DNA of 64,000 nucleotides from an uncultured Lachnospiraceae bacterium (GTDB lineage: Bacteria > Bacillota > Clostridia > Lachnospirales > Lachnospiraceae): the NCBI GenBank assembly GCA_946558695.1, contig CAMNTQ010000001.1, positions 1 through 64,000 of the forward strand, read 5' to 3'. Each line of letters begins with the position of its first letter. Within the stretch, counting starts at the first letter, position 1. Shown piece by piece: positions 10,101-19,602 of this stretch. A program made the position numbers and the translations under genes. Below the pieces are notes generated by a model. It did no database searches and was not told where the DNA came from. It was given only the letters and a program-made list of their open reading frames with translations.

Positions 10101-11651
10101 TTTGAAATAGCCGAACAGGTTCTGATGCTCGCCGGAAAGGACCGCCAGAGGCGCATCAATGCCCATAGCCGCCGTTCCTTCATTTCCATTTAACGCCATG
10201 TTTAATATGGAAGATTTCACCTCTTCATAAGAATAGCCAAATGCTTTCTGCAGCCTCTTACATTCCTCCTCTGAATAGGACGGAACTCTTTTATTGGGGA
10301 TTTTTAAGTTCTTTAACTCTAACAGGTTGCTGTCCAGCCATTCGCCGTAAGGCTGACGATTCGCGTAGATTTCCTTCAGCTCCTCATCATCCATGACTTT
10401 TCCCTTAACAGTATTCACAAGCAGCATTTTCCCCGGATGAAGCCGTTCCTTCACTACAATCTTTGACGGGTCGATATCCAGTACCCCCACCTCGGACGAA
10501 AGAATCAAGGTATCATCATCCGTGATATAATATCTGGAAGGACGAAGTCCATTTCTGTCAAGTACCGCTCCCATGCAGTCTCCGTCGCTGAACAGTATGG
10601 AGGCAGGTCCGTCCCACGGCTCCATCATCGTCGCATAATATTGATAAAAATCTTTCTTCTTCTGCGACAGATTCTTTGTATTCGCCCACGGCTCCGGAAT
10701 CGCGATCATCACCGCCAGCGGAAGATCCATACCGCTCATAACCATAAATTCAATGGCATTGTCAAGCATTGCCGAGTCAGAACCCGAGATATTGATCGCA
10801 GGAAGAACTTTATGAAGCTCACCCTTCAGATATTTAGACTCCATATTCTCTTCTCTCGCCTGCATCTTATCTGCATTACCGCGGATCGTATTGATTTCTC
10901 CATTGTGTACGATAAACCGATTCGGATGTGCTCTCTCCCAGCTTGGGTTCGTGTTGGTACTGAACCGGGAATGAACAAGCGCAATGGCAGAATCGTAATC
11001 CGTACTCTGCAGATCCTCAAAGAAAGAGCGAAGCTGCCCTACTAAAAACATCCCCTTATAAGCAATCGTCCGGCTTGAGAGGGACGCCACATAGGTATCG
11101 TCGCTGCTCTGTTCAAAGATACGGCGCACCACATACAATCTCCGGTCAAAATCAATTCCTTTCTCTATTCTGTCCGGCCTCTCAATAAATCCCTGCATAA
11201 TACAGGGCATACACTCCACTGCACGGCTTCCGAGTACTTCTGCTTTAACCGGGACCTCCCTCCAGCCGAGGAACTTCATTCCTTCCTTCTTTACAATGAC
11301 TTCAAAAATCTTCTTCGCCTGATTTCTCTTAAGCTCATCCTGCGGGAAGAAAAACATACCCACGCCGTAATCTCTCTCCGAACCTAAAAAGATGCCGAGA
11401 GGTTTACAGACCTTAGAGAAGAATCTGTGAGAAATCTGTAATAAAATTCCAACACCGTCTCCGGTCTCACCTTCGGCATCTTTGCCAGCTCTGTGTTCTA
11501 AATTTTCAACAATCTTCAAGGCATTCGCCACTGTATCATGGGTTCTCTTACCCTTGACATTCACAATCGCGCCGATTCCGCAATTGTCATGCTCTAATTC
11601 CGGACGATAAAGTCCACAGCGGCGCCTCATCTCGCGCTCACTCATATCCAA
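7107..11651 (-). CDS. gltB: Glutamate synthase large subunit
   Basis: 1514 aa; [18 protein letters not shown] glutaminase domain, [50 protein letters not shown] synthase core, GXGXG C-terminal domain. Confidence 0.97.
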   Translation of the reverse strand: [1514 protein letters not shown]

Positions 11652-11811
11652 AATCCTTTCTGTTCCTGATTCAATGATACTGCGGATTACTCCGTATTTT
11701 CTCTATCATTATCTTTCCGAAATTACTATACTACTTTTTTACTCATTTGTAAACAACTACTTTTCTTAAAATTATCAGATAATTTGATTATTTTATATTT
11801 TTAACAAAAAA

Positions 11812-11845
11812 ATCTGACAGCTTACATAGCCGCCAGATTCTCGTT
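11812..11845 (-). terminator. Terminator downstream of the CPBP protease gene
   Basis: Minus strand AATCTGGCGGC...GCTGTCAGATTTTTTT. Confidence 0.6.
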
Positions 11846-12811
11846 CTACTCTTTCTTTTCTGTTTCATCTGGTTTCTCTTCAATTCTCTGAATCAGTATA
11901 TACATAGTTGAAGCCGTACTGGCACATATGACAGTGATAATACCCATTCGAAACGGCTTCTCTGCCATCCACTCCATAGCCTTCATCTCTGTCAGCAAAA
12001 CCGACAGAATATTGGACGCTATATGGGCACACACCGGAGCTCTCACCGACCCGTATTTCTCATACAGATAACAGAAGGTAAAGCCAAGCGTAAATCCGTA
12101 TAACATTTGCACCATGTTTGCATGTAAAAATCCAAACACCACGGATGAATAGAGCGCCGCCGCCAAAAAAGAATTCCCCTGCCGCAGCCTTCGAAACATC
12201 AATCCGCGAAAGACCAGTTCCTCACAAATCGGAATCAAAATCCCAAGACACAGTATCTGCAAAGGAAAAGAAGCCGCATACAGAGCATTCATTGTATCCT
12301 CGTATCCCTCGCTTGCCGACATAAGCCCGCTGATTTCAATCAGATTGTTAAGTCCTAATGTCATAGCCGCCGTCATAATAAAAATGGCGCTATACTTCCA
12401 GAGAGCCGCCTTCTTGTTGGGCACAAATCCTGCACTCTTCTCTCGGATCGTGTCTTTGTGGAACATGACCATCAGAACCGGGATTGTCAAAAACGCAGTA
12501 ATCCCCTCAAGAGGCGTTGTATATTTCAGCATTTCCTCCGCCGCCTCTGTTGCCAACTCTGCTGATTTAGACATATCCAGCATATTCTGGTAGATAACAT
12601 CCCACACTTGCGACATACTTTGCACCGCATTTATATCCACGCCGCTTTTTTTCAGAATCGTAAAGCTTTCAAAAAGCATCATCGCCAGCATGGACACTCC
12701 CATACCGATCCCCCACTTGACAAGCACGGGTCCCCAGATGCGAAGGAATCGGTTCTCCGGCTTTTTCACAGGACCGGAGTTCATCGTATAATGATATTGC
12801 TGTTGTTCCAT
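11846..12811 (-). CDS. CPBP family intramembrane metalloprotease
   Basis: Multiple hydrophobic segments with PICEELVFRGLMFRRL and FGFLHANMVQ motifs. Confidence 0.88.
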   Translation of the reverse strand: MEQQQYHYTMNSGPVKKPENRFLRIWGPVLVKWGIGMGVSMLAMMLFESFTILKKSGVDINAVQSMSQVWDVIYQNMLDMSKSAELATEAAEEMLKYTTPLEGITAFLTIPVLMVMFHKDTIREKSAGFVPNKKAALWKYSAIFIMTAAMTLGLNNLIEISGLMSASEGYEDTMNALYAASFPLQILCLGILIPICEELVFRGLMFRRLRQGNSFLAAALYSSVVFGFLHANMVQMLYGFTLGFTFCYLYEKYGSVRAPVCAHIASNILSVLLTEMKAMEWMAEKPFRMGIITVICASTASTMYILIQRIEEKPDETEKKE

Positions 12812-12824
12812 AGTACTTCTCACA

Positions 12825-13316
12825 TTATAATCTCACTGGGATAACATCGACATCCAGTCCCCAGAGAAACTTATCCAAATCCTTGTAAGACAAAAATACA
12901 GTCGCCGTATTTTCAAGAGGATGGATTCCCAGACTCTTGCACTTGCTCAAACTTTTGTCAATAAAAAATTCTACCGCATGGTCCGTATCATTCATAAGGC
13001 CGAAAGGTGTGACGCTGCCCTGTTTCAGCCCCAAATATTTTTCCAGCCGCTCCTCAGATGCAAAACTCAAATTACCGGCTCCAAGTTTTTTGCTGAGAGA
13101 CTTCAGATCTATCTTCGTATTCTCATCCGCCGTCACAAGGAAATGTCTCTTACCCTTAGAGTCGCGCAGGAAAAGATTCTTGCACAGCGTTCCCTTCTTC
13201 GTAAGTCCAAGCCTGTCCATGTCCTCCATCGTATATACCGGCTCATGCTCGACTACCTCATATTTTATCTTCATCTTGTCCAAAGCTTCATATACTTTCT
13301 TTTTTGCATCTTCCAT
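12825..13316 (-). CDS. YbaK/ProX-type aminoacyl-tRNA deacylase (prolyl-tRNA editing family)
   Basis: EVVEHEPVYTMEDMDRLGLTKKGTLCKNLFLRDSKGKRHFLVT...LGLKQGSVTPFGLMND. Confidence 0.88.
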   Translation of the reverse strand: MEDAKKKVYEALDKMKIKYEVVEHEPVYTMEDMDRLGLTKKGTLCKNLFLRDSKGKRHFLVTADENTKIDLKSLSKKLGAGNLSFASEERLEKYLGLKQGSVTPFGLMNDTDHAVEFFIDKSLSKCKSLGIHPLENTATVFLSYKDLDKFLWGLDVDVIPVRL

Positions 13317-13382
13317 AACACAAATCTCCTTCCAAAAGAACTTTTTCTATTATATTTCATGGCATAGGAAAAGTAAAGAGAT

Positions 13383-14339
13383 TTACAGCAATTCCTCCAC
13401 CGCCGCATTATACTTTTCCAGCCGTTCTGCCTTGCGGATCTTCTTCAGCGCCTTTTCATGTCCCGCAAATGACTTGCCCAGATAACACCAGATTTCCTTC
13501 ATCTTGAACAAGACATTCTTATCCCCCATGCCAAGCGCGCGATAATCCTCATAAAGCTGATCATGAAACCGCCTGAGCTTTTCGATATCCAAAAATCCTT
13601 CTCCGCCTTCCTCACTCTTCCTCTCTCTCCGCCTGATCTGCCCTAAAAGGTCAGGATTCTCAAGAATCCCCCTTCCCAACATAAATGTATGAACATCTGG
13701 AAAGCTGCGCTCAATCTCTTCATACTTTTCTGCACTGAAAATGTCCCCGTTATAGCATACCCGGCTTTTACTATTCTCTGCGCCGTAGGCAAACATCTCT
13801 AAGTTCGGCATATTCTTGTAAAAATCCTTCTGCACCCTCGGATGAATGATAAGTTCCTCAAGAGGATACTGATTATAGATCTCCAGAATACGAAAAAATT
13901 CTTCCGGCTCATCCCTTCCAAGACGTGTTTTTACAGAAAGTTTCACATCTGTATGACTGATTTCTTCAAACACCTCATTAAGAAAGCGATTAAGTTCCTC
14001 TGGAAACGCAAGAAAGCCAGAGCCTCTCCCCTTCGTTACAACCGTTTTCGACGGACAGCCCATGTTCAGATTCATCTCTTTGTACCCATATACCTGAAGC
14101 TTTCCGATCGTTTTCAAACACTCATCGGCATGATTGCTCATAATCTGCGGAACTAAATACAGCCCTTCATTATTCTCCGGCAGAAGTTCTCTTTTCTCTT
14201 TCGCACTAAAACCCTTTTTACTGTGAGGCACTAAAAAAGGCGTAAAATATTTGTCCATAGGATAAAAATACCTGTGGTACGCATTACGGAATATGTAAGT
14301 TGTAATCCCCTCTAACGGCGCGAGATAATACCTCTTCAT
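13383..14339 (-). CDS. tRNA-dihydrouridine synthase family protein
   Basis: MKRYYLAPLEGITTYIFRNAYH; MNLNMGCPSKTVVTKGRGSGFL; VKTRLG; GRGILENPDL. Confidence 0.92.
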   Translation of the reverse strand: MKRYYLAPLEGITTYIFRNAYHRYFYPMDKYFTPFLVPHSKKGFSAKEKRELLPENNEGLYLVPQIMSNHADECLKTIGKLQVYGYKEMNLNMGCPSKTVVTKGRGSGFLAFPEELNRFLNEVFEEISHTDVKLSVKTRLGRDEPEEFFRILEIYNQYPLEELIIHPRVQKDFYKNMPNLEMFAYGAENSKSRVCYNGDIFSAEKYEEIERSFPDVHTFMLGRGILENPDLLGQIRRRERKSEEGGEGFLDIEKLRRFHDQLYEDYRALGMGDKNVLFKMKEIWCYLGKSFAGHEKALKKIRKAERLEKYNAAVEELL

Positions 14340-14483
14340 ACCTGTGCTTCTCCTCTGCTGCATAAGCTTGCACCATCAACCTTTACAGCCGTCATGCAGG
14401 CTATCCATCTATAATACATCATTGATAAAAAGCAAACGGCATCAGCTCATTTGCCAATGCCGCCAATGATATTCTATATTTAA

Positions 14484-15281
14484 TTACGCAACTGCAAAGA
14501 ATGGCTTATACTGTTCATTCCCTGTCTGCTCCATCTGCTTCTGCTGCGTATCCGCCGCCGTCACAGTTGTGGTTGTACCGCCGGATACATATACCTTACC
14601 GCACTCCGGACAGATGTCTGTGTGAATGCTCACATTCTGACTTACAACCTTACGGTCTTCTCTCTCCGCCTTTGCCTGCTCTCTTACGACATGCTCCATC
14701 TCATGCCCCTTTACAGCTGAAGCCGCCTGCTCCGGCGCTATATGGGAGGCTGTCTTAAAAGATACCCCCGGATCATCGGAACCGTCCTGATACTTTCGCT
14801 GTTCACAAGTCTGGCATTCGCCCTCCTTAGCAGCCTTCATAACACCTTCTATTCCAGACTCGCTTCCTACCTGTCCGGCTGCAACCTGCTGCCCTTGGGC
14901 TTCTGGCTTTACACCTTGTAATACAGCCCGCTCTCCCTGCACAGCCTGTTCCCCTTCCTGTGCCGGATCATACTGCTGCATGCGCATGCGGACCGCCATC
15001 TCAACCGGATCAGCTCCCTTACGCATAAATGGAAGCATACGTCCGATTCCGCTGGTAGTCTCATTCGACACGGCCGGAACCGGATCGACTGGTTCTACCG
15101 GCACTCCCGGATTTGCTGCACGGGTTACTGCGACAACACTGCCTGTTCTGCCTGTTGCCTGTACCTGCCCAGTCTTTCCCGCCGCCTCTGCCTGACCAGT
15201 CTGCGCAACTGCATTATGCGCTGCATTTCTATATTGATAATTGTTATAATAAATGCCTGTTGCATAAATGCCGCCTATCAA
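14484..15281 (-). CDS. Hypothetical protein with HEMEH metalloprotease-like motif and CPEC knuckle
   Basis: Ala/Gly/Gln-rich N-terminus, then CQTC...KGHEMEHVVREQAKAEREDRKVVSQNVSIHTDICPECGKVYVSGGTTTTV; resembles putative metalloproteases of the CJM1_0395/SprA-related type (recalled). Confidence 0.65.
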   Translation of the reverse strand: MIGGIYATGIYYNNYQYRNAAHNAVAQTGQAEAAGKTGQVQATGRTGSVVAVTRAANPGVPVEPVDPVPAVSNETTSGIGRMLPFMRKGADPVEMAVRMRMQQYDPAQEGEQAVQGERAVLQGVKPEAQGQQVAAGQVGSESGIEGVMKAAKEGECQTCEQRKYQDGSDDPGVSFKTASHIAPEQAASAVKGHEMEHVVREQAKAEREDRKVVSQNVSIHTDICPECGKVYVSGGTTTTVTAADTQQKQMEQTGNEQYKPFFAVA

Positions 15282-15385
15282 TCACATCACCTCCGCGAAG
15301 TCTTTCCTTATAAGTTATCGCTCATATTTCTTTTATTATAATATTGACACGCAGAAAAATCAACGAAAAGATTTCAGTATCATCT

Positions 15386-15694
15386 TTATTTTAACATCTC
15401 TAATATCTCTTCCTTAGACTTTGCGCCGCTTTCGCGCCTTACAAGTTCTCCATCCTTGAACACCATCAGCGTAGGAATCGACAATACCTTATACTTTCTT
15501 GCAAGCTCCGGTTCCGCGTCCACATCTACCTTACAGATCTTAGCGTCCGTAACCTCCCCTGCTATCTCCTCAATCACCGGACCGATCATCTGGCATGGTC
15601 CGCACCACGTAGCCCAGAAATCTACCAGAACCGGCATTTTAGAACCCAGCACTTCCTCATTAAAATTGTCCTTTGTCAAATGTAATACGCTCAT
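15386..15694 (-). CDS. trxA: Thioredoxin
   Basis: VDFWATWCGPCQMIGPVIEEIA active site and YKVLSIPTLMVFKDGE. Confidence 0.95.
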   Translation of the reverse strand: MSVLHLTKDNFNEEVLGSKMPVLVDFWATWCGPCQMIGPVIEEIAGEVTDAKICKVDVDAEPELARKYKVLSIPTLMVFKDGELVRRESGAKSKEEILEMLK

Positions 15695-15828
15695 ATCCAT
15701 CTTCCTTTCACTCTGTAAATACCAGGGCGAAATACTCTTTCCCCTGTCAACTGATACCGAACTTAGTATATCCCATTTTGTAAAAATTAACAATCACCTA
15801 TTAGTCAACAATTTTCTTTTTTCTCATC

Positions 15829-16308
15829 CTAAAAATGATCCATAGTCTCTCCATCCAAAGCCGCAGAAACTAATTTATCATGTCCGTCATATACAAGCTT
15901 CAGCGAAAAGAAGGTTTCTCTCTCCCGCAGCAGACGCAAAAATATCTTATCTCCCTCCCAGATATTAAGGCTCTCAATCTTATCAATATCCACCCATTCA
16001 AGCTTTCCTTCATCGCACGCAGCCTGTTCTCCCGCGAAACCATCCGCTGTAAATAAAGACATATATTCTGTCACGCCATTTCCCGAGACAAAGGTTACGA
16101 TTCCCCGATACTGATAAGAAGTGAGGGTATATCCTGTCTCCTCCCTTACTTCCCGCAAAAGACATTCCTCCGGACTCTCATCCGCCTCAAAGTGGCCTCC
16201 CACTCCGATCCATTTATCCTTATTCACATCCTTCTCCTTCACTGTCCGGTGAAGCATAAGATATTTTCCGTCTCTTTCTATATAACATAGTGTACTCAAT
16301 CCCTGCAT
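15829..16308 (-). CDS. NUDIX hydrolase (8-oxo-dGTP diphosphatase-like)
   Basis: GVGGHFEADESPEECLLREVREETGY Nudix box. Confidence 0.92.
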   Translation of the reverse strand: MQGLSTLCYIERDGKYLMLHRTVKEKDVNKDKWIGVGGHFEADESPEECLLREVREETGYTLTSYQYRGIVTFVSGNGVTEYMSLFTADGFAGEQAACDEGKLEWVDIDKIESLNIWEGDKIFLRLLRERETFFSLKLVYDGHDKLVSAALDGETMDHF

Positions 16309-16450
16309 AACAATCCTCTCCTTTTATTGTTTACTATGTTTTAGGCGATTTTCTCTGCTCTGATTCCGGCCAAAATATATGAAACACGCTGGACGGCTCG
16401 TCTATAATCCGATATAATAACCATCATACCGAAATTACAGGAGAATTTCA

Positions 16451-17338
16451 ATGAACCGGACAATTATTTATCACATAACAAAAGAGGAGGCTGGTCTTAG
16501 AGTGGAACAGTTTTTAAAGAGACGCGGCTACTCCTCCCAAAATATTACCCTGATCAAACGCATGCCAAAAAGTATTCTGGTAAACGGAGCCCACTATTAT
16601 ATGCGCGACACCGTGTCTGACGGGGATTGTCTGTGTGTACAGATTCAAGAAATAACATGCTCCGAAAAGATACCCCCTTCTGAAATTCCTCTTGACATTG
16701 TATACGAAGACGAAGATATGATCGTTATCAATAAATCCGCCGGCATGCCCATACACCCTTCCATGAACAACTATACCTATTCCCTCGCAAACGGTCTTGC
16801 ATGGTACTACCGCAAGCAGGGAAAACCTTTTATCTTCCGCTGCTGCAACCGCTTAGACCGGGACACCTCCGGCCTTACAGTTGTCGCCAAACATCTCGTC
16901 AGCGGCAGCGTCCTATCTGCCATGACCCGCCGCCATCAGATGCAGCGGGAATATCTGGCAATTTCAAAGGGAAAGGTATCGCCGGAATCCGGGACGATCA
17001 CTGCCCCTCTCGCGAGAAAACCCGGCACAATCATCGAGCGGACGATTGACTTCGAACATGGCGAACATGCAGTTACACACTATCATCTTTTAAAATATGA
17101 GAACGGCCACAGTCTGGTATCTCTGTGCCTTGAGACAGGGCGCACCCATCAGATACGCATTCACATGAAGTATCTCGGTTATCCGCTGATCGGTGATTAC
17201 CTCTACAATCCTGACATGACATATATAGGCAGGCAGGCGCTCCATTCGCACAGACTTTCTTTCTCTCATCCCATTACGGGAAAATACATGGAATTTTGTG
17301 CACCGCTCCCTGATGATATGAACTCTGTCTTATGTTAA
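16451..17338 (+). CDS. RluA family pseudouridine synthase
   Basis: S4-like N-terminus; CCNRLDRDTSGLTVVAK catalytic motif; ETGRTHQIRIHMKYLGYPLIGDYLY. Confidence 0.95.
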   Translation: MNRTIIYHITKEEAGLRVEQFLKRRGYSSQNITLIKRMPKSILVNGAHYYMRDTVSDGDCLCVQIQEITCSEKIPPSEIPLDIVYEDEDMIVINKSAGMPIHPSMNNYTYSLANGLAWYYRKQGKPFIFRCCNRLDRDTSGLTVVAKHLVSGSVLSAMTRRHQMQREYLAISKGKVSPESGTITAPLARKPGTIIERTIDFEHGEHAVTHYHLLKYENGHSLVSLCLETGRTHQIRIHMKYLGYPLIGDYLYNPDMTYIGRQALHSHRLSFSHPITGKYMEFCAPLPDDMNSVLC

Positions 17339-17410
17339 ACAGATCAAATGATAACTTATCTGATCACGCATTAGAAATCTATATTACATAATTTAAAATC
17401 AGCATTAAGA

Positions 17411-17434
17411 CAGCACATCCTTTTCGATGTGCTG
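17411..17434. terminator. Bidirectional terminator between convergent rluA-like and glgX-like genes
   Basis: CAGCACATC-N6-GATGTGCTG between the convergent ORFs. Confidence 0.75.
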
Positions 17435-17481
17435 CCTACCTTTATCATAATTTTTAAATATTTATATTCACTTCTATGATA

Positions 17482-19569
17482 TCACTTCACTACCGTCAGT
17501 ACAGCAACGGAACGCGGTCCCATCTTAAACTGATTCCCTTCTGGCGACACCCTTTGTCCTGCTCCCGGTATATGATCCGGCAGGTACCATCCTGACGTAT
17601 CCGCCTCAAACTTCCACTTTAACTGCAACGGCAGCTCCGGCAGGAAACAAGCCTGCTCTTCCCAAAACGTATTGATTGCAAGACAGACGATATCATCTCC
17701 CGAATCATCCTGATTCCGCCCCGCATAGATTACGCACAGAACTTTCGTCCTGTCATCCGGACCGGAAACCTGCATCTCTGGCAGTCCCAAAGAACATCCG
17801 CCGGAATATTTGCGCACTACGTCATGTTCTTTCCGCAGCTTGATCATATGCTTCGTATAATCAAAATGCGCTCTGTTCCTCTCAAGAAAATCCCAATTGA
17901 GCCATGACACTTCATTATCCTGGCAGTAGGCATTATTATTGCCGTACTGGGTATTCAAAAATTCATCGCCCGCAAGGAACATTGGTGTCCCGCGGCTCAT
18001 AAGAAGAACCGTTACCGCATTTTTGGCCAGTCTCCGACGAAGGGAAAGGATTCCTGCATCATCTGTCTCTCCCTCAAAACCGCAATTCCAGCTCCGGTTG
18101 TCATCACTTCCGTCTACATTATACCAACCATTGGCTTCATTATGTTTTCTGCTGTAGGAATACATATCCCACAACGTGAAACCATCATGGCAATTCAAGA
18201 AATTGACGGATGCGTTATTCCCCCTGATACGCGGATCGTATAAATCTCTGGAGCCTGTGATTCTCTGGGCGGCAACAGAAGCCATGCCAAAATCACCCTT
18301 CAGGTAGTCGCGCATATCGTCCCTGTACTTCCCGTTCCATTCTGTCCAGCGGCTCCATGCCGGAAAACTTCCTACCTGATAAAGTCCGCCTGCATCCCAC
18401 GCCTCTGCGATCAGTTTCACATTTCCAAGGAGCGGATCGAAGGCAAGGCTCTGTAAAAGCGGCGGATTATTCATAGGCGTGCCATCCTGATTGCGTCCGA
18501 GAATACTTGCAAGATCAAACCGGAACCCGTCCACATGGTAAAATGTGGTCCAGTAGCGCAGGCATTCCAATATCATCTGCCGCACTACGGGATGATTACA
18601 GTTCAATGTATTGCCGCAGCCGCTGAAATTATAGTAATACCCGTCCGGCGTCAGCATATAATACACATTATTATCGAATCCCTTGAAGGAAAAACTCGGT
18701 CCCCTGTCGTCTCCCTCCGCCGTGTGGTTAAATACCACATCAAGGAAACACTCAATTCCATTCTCATGCAGTGTCTTGATAAGATTTTTCAGTTCATTTC
18801 CTTCTCTATTATATTCCACACTTCCGGCATAACTGGTATTAGGAGCAAAAAAGCTTACCGTATTGTAGCCCCAATAATCTAAAAGCTGCTTTCCGTCTAC
18901 CTCCCGGCAGTCCTTCATCTCATCAAACTCAAATACCGGCATTAATTCAACTGCATTGACGCCTAACTCTTTTAAATACGGTATCTTTTCCATAATGCCG
19001 GAAAATGTTCCCGGATAGGAAACACCGGAAGACTCATGCTTTGTATAGCCTCGCACATGCATCTCGTAGATCACCAGATCCTCCATCGGAATCAGCGGAT
19101 TAGTCTCCATTCTCCAATCAAAATTGTCCTGTACGACTCTGGCCTTGTAAAAACTGCCGCTTTTATTCTTTGTTCCCCACACACTCTGTCCGGTAACTGC
19201 CTTCGCATAGATATCCAGCAAAATATTATTTTTATTAAACAAAAGTCCTTTAGATGGTTCATACGGACCGTCCAGCCGGTACGCATATTCAAAATCTGTG
19301 ATGTGAAGACCGAATACGATCATAGAATAAACATTCCCTACCCGGTAGTGATCCGGAAATTTAAGTATTGCATACGGCTCATCCTCCATCCGCCGAAACA
19401 AGAGTAACTCGCAGGAAGTAGCTCCCAGCGAATGTATCGTAAAATTCACTCCTACCGGAATCGCAACCGCTCCATTTAGTTCGTACAATCCCGGTCTAAC
19501 CTCAAATCCTGCTATTTCGTCCATAGGGACCATATGGACAGCATTCATGTTATAATCTTGTTTCTGCAT
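17482..19569 (-). CDS. glgX: Glycogen debranching enzyme (GH13, GlgX/isoamylase-like)
   Basis: DVVFNHTAEG, DGFRFDLASILGR, LIAEAWDAGGLYQVG, FLNCHDGFTLWDMYSY, MFLAGDEFLNTQYGNNNAYCQDNEVSWLNW. Confidence 0.92.
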   Translation of the reverse strand: MQKQDYNMNAVHMVPMDEIAGFEVRPGLYELNGAVAIPVGVNFTIHSLGATSCELLLFRRMEDEPYAILKFPDHYRVGNVYSMIVFGLHITDFEYAYRLDGPYEPSKGLLFNKNNILLDIYAKAVTGQSVWGTKNKSGSFYKARVVQDNFDWRMETNPLIPMEDLVIYEMHVRGYTKHESSGVSYPGTFSGIMEKIPYLKELGVNAVELMPVFEFDEMKDCREVDGKQLLDYWGYNTVSFFAPNTSYAGSVEYNREGNELKNLIKTLHENGIECFLDVVFNHTAEGDDRGPSFSFKGFDNNVYYMLTPDGYYYNFSGCGNTLNCNHPVVRQMILECLRYWTTFYHVDGFRFDLASILGRNQDGTPMNNPPLLQSLAFDPLLGNVKLIAEAWDAGGLYQVGSFPAWSRWTEWNGKYRDDMRDYLKGDFGMASVAAQRITGSRDLYDPRIRGNNASVNFLNCHDGFTLWDMYSYSRKHNEANGWYNVDGSDDNRSWNCGFEGETDDAGILSLRRRLAKNAVTVLLMSRGTPMFLAGDEFLNTQYGNNNAYCQDNEVSWLNWDFLERNRAHFDYTKHMIKLRKEHDVVRKYSGGCSLGLPEMQVSGPDDRTKVLCVIYAGRNQDDSGDDIVCLAINTFWEEQACFLPELPLQLKWKFEADTSGWYLPDHIPGAGQRVSPEGNQFKMGPRSVAVLTVVK

Positions 19570-19602
19570 AATATCGCCTTCCTTCTGTTCTTCTATTCCT
19601 TT

